Shown piece by piece: positions 59,057-64,000 of a DNA stretch of 64,000 nucleotides. The notes under the pieces were generated by a model. The model saw nothing but the letters and a program-made list of their open reading frames with translations, ran no database searches and had not been told where the DNA came from. The stretch covers positions 62,001-126,000 of the forward strand of contig NZ_CP012641.2 of NCBI RefSeq assembly GCF_001412595.2, in the 5' to 3' direction. Source of the DNA: Massilia sp. WG5 (GTDB lineage: Bacteria > Pseudomonadota > Gammaproteobacteria > Burkholderiales > Burkholderiaceae_D). How positions within the stretch are numbered: position 1 is the stretch's first letter; each line of letters opens with the position of its first letter. The position numbers and the translations under genes are program-made.

Positions 59057-61634
59057 TCAATATCTCCTCGAGCTCGCGGCGAATCTCGACGTCGCTCAAC
59101 TTCTCGGCCCGCAGCTGTTCCACGATGTCGGCAAGCCACTTGTTGCGCTTGCCGCGTTCGTCGTTGATCACCATGTTGACGGCGTCGACGGCCGAAACGC
59201 CACTGCGCATGAGCTGGAAGACCGCGTTGCGCTCGTCGCCCTCGGTCGAGAACAGCGCCGCCGTGAAGCGGTCGACGTAGAGCCGAACGACCTCGTAGGT
59301 ACTGCCGCCGCAGATGAGGATTTCCGAAAAGACGCCTTTCTCGCTTTTCACGTCCTTGATCAGCTTGTTGAAGAACGGGTCGCCGGCGAATTTGGTCATC
59401 ACGCCTTCGGCCACGATCTTGTCGATTTCCTCGGGCTCCTGCTGCATGACCAGCTTCCAGGCGGACTGGCTGAGAATGACCTGGCCGGTTGCGTTGTTGG
59501 CGAGGTCCCGCGGGCTCTGCGTGATCACCCAGATCGACGCTTCGTCCTTGCGCCCTTTCCGATACATCGCCTCCATGACAGCGGCGGCGCCGTCGTCTTC
59601 CAGCAGATCCTTGACCTCGTCCATCAGCTTCAACTTGCGGCCTGGGTATTTCTTCATCTGCCGCAGCAGGGTATTCATTACGAAGAACAGGACACACTGC
59701 TTGAGATGCTGGTCACCATCCAGGCCCGACATTTCAAACACCGTGAACGGGTTTTTCGCCGCAAGGTTCGACTCACCCAGGAAGTAGCCTCCGCGCGTCG
59801 ACGAGTCGACGAAATTACGAAGGCGCGGGATCAGATTGCACGCTGCCAGTTGGACCTCGCTCTTGAACGTGTTCGCGTCGGTGTTTTCCTGAATCACAGT
59901 CAGGGCGTCGATCACAGTATTGATATCGGCTTTGCCTCGCGCCCGGCCGTAAGCCGCCTTGGTCGCCTCGCTCACCGCGATGCGCGCGCCCTTGTCCTCG
60001 GGTTCCTTGAAATAGGCCATCTTGAGGATCAGCGCCGTGATGTCCGGCTGCTGTTCCATGAAGTCGTCTTCGCTGAGACCGGTGAACGGATTCAGGGACG
60101 GGATGCGCGCCGCGTCCAGCGAGAATTCGATGAAATCCCCGCCGGCGGCTTCAGTAAATTTCTTGAGCGACCTGCCGTTGTCGAACACCGTCACCCGGGT
60201 ACCGGCCGCAAGCTCGTTCTCGACCATATGCTGGAGGGCGAAGGACTTGCCAGCGCCGCTGGCCGCAGCGAGGACGCCGTTCTTGTTCGTGTTGGTCAGG
60301 AACGGATCGAAATAATGCGCCGACCCGCGCCGGGTCAGGTAGACCGTTCCCATGCGCTCGGCCGAGCCGCTTGCATTGCCGCGGTAGTCGCCGAAGATCG
60401 GCATGAGTTTCGCCGCCACGCTCGCCGGTACCAACGCCTCCGATTCGACGCGCTCGGCAATTTTCACGGAGTAATTCAGTGGCAGAACCTGGACGAAGCG
60501 CACGCCGATGGTGTCGGTGACGTCGCGCGCGTCGAAGTCCAGGTTGTTCATCGTGGTCTTGAAGTCAGAACTGGCCTGCTTGAGTTCGGCCTTGTCCTCC
60601 GCGAACACGAAGGCGGTCAAGCTGGCATATGTCAGCTTGTTGGAACCATCCTTGCAGACGTCCTGCAGGTACTGCAGATCTTTCAAGATCTCGGCGCTGT
60701 TCTCGGCGCCCAGCGAGAACGGCAGCTTGTTGTCGGCCCTGCTGCGCGACTTGATGGCGCGATCGATCCGATCGAGCTCTTTGCGTTGGTTCGCGACGCG
60801 CACGGTCGCGTTCAGGATGAACGGCGTTTTAACGCGCACTCCGCCGCCGTCCTTTGTCCGGCCGCTGTTCAGGGGTGCTCCGATCAACAGGTTCGTCAAG
60901 CCATGCGAGATCCGCTCCGGCAGGGACTTGGGCACCACCGCGGCGCAGTAGAGCCGCTTGTTGAACACGGCGTAGTCGTCCGGCGTGAAGTCGAACACTT
61001 CGTCCGCGCCGAAGGCCTGGTGCCGCAGTTCCATTAGTTCGTCGAGCGGGAGTTCCTTGCGCCTGTCGTACATATTCGCGAACTGGCGGTAGATCGCCAG
61101 CACTTCGGACGGCGAACGCGTTTCGGCGTCGACGAAGCCGCATGCCCGCAATCCGCTCAAGAATTCGTTTTGCGCCGCCAGAGACAGCTCCAGCGTCGCA
61201 TCGTTTACCAGATTCGCCGGCGTCATGAGCGACATGATGACCGTCTTGCGATTTATCGCAGGCATGTTGGGAAGGACGCCGATTTTCTGGGCACGGTGGT
61301 AAAGCTGGGCCTGCCGGTGCACTAGCTCCTGCAGCAGCCTGTTGCCATGGGTCTTGCCGCGCACCAGGTTGTATGGCACGTCGTGATCCGGGACGCTCAG
61401 CAGCGTGATCTGCAGGACGGACTCATCCGGCGCGCTTTTGTAGATATTCTGAATTAACCCCGCAAACTCGGTGCCGCCGCCTGCTAGCGGGCTCATCTCG
61501 TAGCACCGACCTATGTAGATGCTGTTGCCCTCGGGCTTCGAGACGATCAGATTGCTGCCGCGTGCATAGGACTCGACGTGCAGGAAGCTGCTGCTGACCT
61601 GGGTTGGTATGTCGGGACGGTTTTGGACGAGCAT
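59049..61634 (-). CDS. traC: TraC-type conjugation ATPase (VirB4-like)
   Basis: An 861-residue cytoplasmic ATPase that energises pilus assembly. N-terminal TraC_F region (QVSSSFLHVESYARGSNLIV), then VirB4-like core: Walker A in SGAGKSFALQHMV (about residues 466-475) and Walker B in KLKLMDEVKDLLEDDG (about 665). RISIWVITQSPRDL-like WVITQSPRDLANNATG completes the core. Length is close to F TraC (875). Start ATG 61634 is chosen because family alignment starts there. Confidence 0.92.
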   Translation of the reverse strand: MLVQNRPDIPTQVSSSFLHVESYARGSNLIVSKPEGNSIYIGRCYEMSPLAGGGTEFAGLIQNIYKSAPDESVLQITLLSVPDHDVPYNLVRGKTHGNRLLQELVHRQAQLYHRAQKIGVLPNMPAINRKTVIMSLMTPANLVNDATLELSLAAQNEFLSGLRACGFVDAETRSPSEVLAIYRQFANMYDRRKELPLDELMELRHQAFGADEVFDFTPDDYAVFNKRLYCAAVVPKSLPERISHGLTNLLIGAPLNSGRTKDGGGVRVKTPFILNATVRVANQRKELDRIDRAIKSRSRADNKLPFSLGAENSAEILKDLQYLQDVCKDGSNKLTYASLTAFVFAEDKAELKQASSDFKTTMNNLDFDARDVTDTIGVRFVQVLPLNYSVKIAERVESEALVPASVAAKLMPIFGDYRGNASGSAERMGTVYLTRRGSAHYFDPFLTNTNKNGVLAAASGAGKSFALQHMVENELAAGTRVTVFDNGRSLKKFTEAAGGDFIEFSLDAARIPSLNPFTGLSEDDFMEQQPDITALILKMAYFKEPEDKGARIAVSEATKAAYGRARGKADINTVIDALTVIQENTDANTFKSEVQLAACNLIPRLRNFVDSSTRGGYFLGESNLAAKNPFTVFEMSGLDGDQHLKQCVLFFVMNTLLRQMKKYPGRKLKLMDEVKDLLEDDGAAAVMEAMYRKGRKDEASIWVITQSPRDLANNATGQVILSQSAWKLVMQQEPEEIDKIVAEGVMTKFAGDPFFNKLIKDVKSEKGVFSEILICGGSTYEVVRLYVDRFTAALFSTEGDERNAVFQLMRSGVSAVDAVNMVINDERGKRNKWLADIVEQLRAEKLSDVEIRRELEEILNG

Positions 61635-61698
61635 GATGGGATTCCAAAAAAAGGGACATGACAGGCGGTTGCCCGCCATGTCCAGCTGCGGACGACCT

Positions 61699-62103
61699 TT
61701 AGCGGGCCACGAGGACCTTCACCGGTGCAGCTGCCGGAGCCTGGTCGACGTGCGCGATCAACTGCATCTGTGCTGCGGTCGGCATGCTGGTCGACATCGT
61801 GGTCAGCACGCCCGGCCCGACCAGCGCGATCGCCAGAACGCCCAGGATGACGCCGACGGTTTTGTAGCCACCACCGTGAGCCAGCTGCCAGATACCGGCC
61901 AGCAGGACCACCAGGGCCAGGACCATCGTCAGGTCGCTCGCCAGCATGTCGCGCAGCCAGGTCACGACAGGAGCGAACTCGTTGGCCGCCAGCGACGTGC
62001 CGTTGTTCATCGCGGCCATGGAGCCGAGGACCGCGACGGGAGCGGCGACGGCCACCAGGACTCGAGCAGCGCCTTGCATCAGATTGCCTTTCAGGAGTTT
62101 CAT
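61699..62103 (-). CDS. traA: TraA-like conjugative pilin
   Basis: A 134-residue small membrane protein. The leader has AARVLVAVAAPVAVLGSMAAMNNG, followed by the mature part with a hydrophobic segment (LTMVLALVVLLAGIWQLAHGGG) and a second one (GVILGVLAIALVGPGVL), as in F-type propilins (TraA/TrhA). Pilin precursors have an unusually long signal region. ATG 62103 is used as AAGGT lies upstream. Position (between traV and traC) is unusual for F itself, where traA is first, but common in the related simplified clusters. The assignment rests on size, topology and position. Confidence 0.65.
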   Translation of the reverse strand: MKLLKGNLMQGAARVLVAVAAPVAVLGSMAAMNNGTSLAANEFAPVVTWLRDMLASDLTMVLALVVLLAGIWQLAHGGGYKTVGVILGVLAIALVGPGVLTTMSTSMPTAAQMQLIAHVDQAPAAAPVKVLVAR

Positions 62104-62109
62104 AGCCAA

Positions 62110-62766
62110 TTACCTTTCTGCTTTTGGAGCGTTGAGGCCACCACTTCCAGCGGGTGGCATTGCTGACCCGGCCGCGCCAGCGATACCGCTGTCTGGCTGA
62201 GCAAGATTCGTTTGCTGCGGGGAGGGCTCATCCACTTCGGCCGTCACCGCGGTGCTGTTCTTTGCCCGATGCGGATACGCACCGGGCACTTGGTTGTCCT
62301 GGCCTGCGGCGTCGAAGCCTGCCCAGCGCGCGCCTCTGACCTCGCGGTAGACGATGGCCTCTTCCTGCAGGCTGTCGTTCTCGTCGACGAAGCGCTTGAT
62401 GTAGACACGTTGTACGACGGGCGCCTTACGCACCGGCATTCCGGCCACCAGCTCGCTGCTGGCGTTCAGCCGCTGGTGCGGCAAAAGTCCGGCGGAGACT
62501 CCCGCGCCGGAGCTGGACGCCGGCGCCTTGGTGTCGGGAGCGATGCCGGTGGCGCGGTCGTAATCGCTCATCTTGAATTCCTTGTCGAAGCGGCTTTCCG
62601 GAAGCGGACCGTTCGTGCTCCTCTCGAGTGCCTTGAAGGAGCGGCAGTACTCGGACGGGTTTTCCTTGCGGTTGCAGTCGAACTTGCTTTCGCCTATCGG
62701 GTTGAAGCTGCAGCCGGCAAGCATCGCGATCGTGGCAGCCAGCGTCAGGGCATGAGTGGATTTCAT
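62110..62766 (-). CDS. traV: TraV-type outer-membrane lipoprotein
   Basis: A 218-residue lipoprotein of the core complex. Lipobox LAGC gives the lipidated Cys at residue 19, followed by FDCNRKENPSEYCRSF with the conserved Cys pair of TraV. The rest is low-complexity and Pro/Ser-rich, as in TraV, and binds TraB/TraK in the F core. The start ATG 62766 overlaps the traB stop by one base. Confidence 0.85.
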   Translation of the reverse strand: MKSTHALTLAATIAMLAGCSFNPIGESKFDCNRKENPSEYCRSFKALERSTNGPLPESRFDKEFKMSDYDRATGIAPDTKAPASSSGAGVSAGLLPHQRLNASSELVAGMPVRKAPVVQRVYIKRFVDENDSLQEEAIVYREVRGARWAGFDAAGQDNQVPGAYPHRAKNSTAVTAEVDEPSPQQTNLAQPDSGIAGAAGSAMPPAGSGGLNAPKAER

Positions 62767-64000
62767 CAGTCGGCCTTTTTCATCTGGTTGAGTTCGACGG
62801 ACTCCTGCAGGATCCAGGTGATCCGCGTGCCGGCATTCACTTCGATGACCGGGAACATTTCCTTCGCGTAGTCGAGGTAGAACTTGCTCAGTGCCCGTCC
62901 GGCTTCCGACACGCCACCACCAAGCGCGCTACCGGCGATCAGGTTCGGATTCGGATATTGGATGCCCTGGCGGTCACCGCTTTGCGCGTTCTGGTTGTAG
63001 CTCGGCAGGGCGGTCGGGGTGAATGCGTTGCCCAGGCCGCTGGCGATGCCCGCCAGCGCCGTCTTCGCCAGCAGCGAACCTTGCTTGGTCACGACCCGGC
63101 CGGAAATACCCTGGATCCCGTCGAGGTCGACGCCGTAGGCTTTGATCGGCGCCTCGTAAACATTGCCGCGCTTGTCGATGCAGGACATCACGTTGGCGAT
63201 CACGTTGGCGCGTTCGCTCGACAGGATGGCGATCCCGGTACCGCTGATGAAGCAGTCGTTGAAGTCGGAGATCTTCCAGCCGTTCGGCAGAATCGCATTT
63301 CCCTTCAGCCGGCTGACGAACGGGGCGCCGACGTTGTTTGCGGAGAGGATCGTTCCGCTCGCGCCGCCACCCGCCGAGTTCGAACGCGCATTGATACCGG
63401 TGAGCATCACGCTTTCGAGCGCCGAGTTAATTGGAACGGTCAGCATCGGCGCCGCGCTCTCCTTCCGCTTGGACGAGGCCGGAACAGCTTCGGCCGCCCA
63501 GACACGCATCGCCGTTGGTTTCGCCTGGACGGCCTGCGCGTCGGGGGAGAACCCCGCATCGCTGAACGGGCTCTTGTCACCCGTCTTGCCGCCGGCATTC
63601 GCGCTGGCATTGGCGCCGGGCTGACCGAAGTCCACCGGTGGCGGCAGGTTTTCGTACGCCGCACCGGAGCCGCCGGCATTGATACCCGCACCGCCACTCG
63701 CCGCGGCGGCACCATAGGCGGGCGCTGGTCCCGGCGCGGATGCGGAGCCGCGCGTCTCCATCTGGGACAGGCGCTCGTTCACGCGGCGCAGCTGCTCATC
63801 GAGATTCTTGGAATGCTCCTGCGCATCCTTCGCGTCACTGCGTGCCTTGTCGAGCGAGGCCAGCAAGTCCTCCAGACCCTGGTTGCGGTTGGTTGTCGGC
63901 AAGGCGCTGAAATTATTCGCGCTGTTCGGCAGCGATTGTCCGTTGCGAGCGCCCACCTGCTGCGCGACCGCCGTCTTACGCGCCTGGTCCTCCAGGCGGT
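62766..64000 (-). CDS. traB: TraB-type core-complex protein, partial
   Basis: The 5' end lies beyond the window; the frame is open to base 64000. The visible 411 residues include a coiled coil (SLDKARSDAKDAQEHSKNLDEQLRRVNERL), a Pro/Gly/Ala-rich linker, and the TrbI/VirB10-type beta-barrel (ESVMLTGINARSN, ILPNGWKISDFNDCFISG, GISGRVVTKQG). VirB10-like TraB bridges the inner membrane and the outer-membrane pore. The missing part is the N-terminal membrane anchor. It is the first gene of the cluster seen here. Confidence 0.88.
   Translation of the reverse strand, partial: RLEDQARKTAVAQQVGARNGQSLPNSANNFSALPTTNRNQGLEDLLASLDKARSDAKDAQEHSKNLDEQLRRVNERLSQMETRGSASAPGPAPAYGAAAASGGAGINAGGSGAAYENLPPPVDFGQPGANASANAGGKTGDKSPFSDAGFSPDAQAVQAKPTAMRVWAAEAVPASSKRKESAAPMLTVPINSALESVMLTGINARSNSAGGGASGTILSANNVGAPFVSRLKGNAILPNGWKISDFNDCFISGTGIAILSSERANVIANVMSCIDKRGNVYEAPIKAYGVDLDGIQGISGRVVTKQGSLLAKTALAGIASGLGNAFTPTALPSYNQNAQSGDRQGIQYPNPNLIAGSALGGGVSEAGRALSKFYLDYAKEMFPVIEVNAGTRITWILQESVELNQMKKAD

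Noticed and set aside
59001..61037. A 678-codon open frame on the plus strand opposite traC
   Set aside because: It is the antisense shadow of a well-supported ATPase gene in GC-rich DNA, has no recognisable domain and no ribosome-binding site.

Overview
The window is GC-rich, densely coded proteobacterial DNA with the look of a conjugative plasmid (or a large integrative element) from a betaproteobacterium, probably Burkholderiales/Oxalobacteraceae. This placement is inferred from the phthalate gene set, the F-type transfer genes and overall coding style. There is no rRNA, tRNA or other taxonomic marker, no CRISPR array, and no replication initiator that I can recognise with confidence.

Region 1 (1-17.8 kb) is an aromatic-catabolism segment framed by insertion sequences. 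On the minus strand a six-gene operon (7717 to 1433) encodes phthalate 4,5-dioxygenase, 4,5-dihydroxyphthalate decarboxylase, a TauE-like permease, quinolinate phosphoribosyltransferase, dioxygenase reductase and dihydrodiol dehydrogenase. This is a full route from phthalate to protocatechuate. Next to it lie an aldehyde dehydrogenase with an abnormal C terminus, an orphan Rieske ferredoxin, an orphan ferredoxin reductase, a MarR regulator, and an HTH-citrate synthase fusion that has lost its catalytic residues. A short inverted repeat recurs upstream of three of these units. The segment is bounded by two copies of the same nested arrangement, an IS1111-type element inside the terminal repeat of an IS5/IS903-type element.

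Region 2 (17.8-24.3 kb) holds a possible origin (eight 10-bp repeats plus a DnaA box), a tyrosine recombinase, two abutting IS5-family elements and a second recombinase truncated by one of them. Region 3 (24.5-34.7 kb) is a defence-rich block. Small unknown proteins, an AAA ATPase, an HNH protein and a DUF3883-like nuclease on the plus strand converge on a four-gene type II CBASS operon on the minus strand (Cap5-like HNH-SAVED effector, CD-NTase, Cap2 E1-E2, Cap3 JAB peptidase). Region 4 (35-48.3 kb) is recombination and accessory DNA: a frameshifted TniQ-like gene, a recombinase with a coiled-coil partner beside a lox-like inverted repeat, a DUF3701-type integrase behind a double winged-helix protein, and several nuclease-like genes.

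Region 5 (48.4-64 kb) is backbone: a LexA-box-controlled ImuB-type Y-family polymerase with a small partner, an M48 peptidase, and an F-type conjugation cluster on the minus strand (traB-traV-pilin-traC-trbI-S26 peptidase-traF-traH-traG). An identical 18-bp palindrome occurs at about 44.0, 51.0 and 58.0 kb and looks like a plasmid-wide protein-binding site. The traB gene runs off the right edge of the window.
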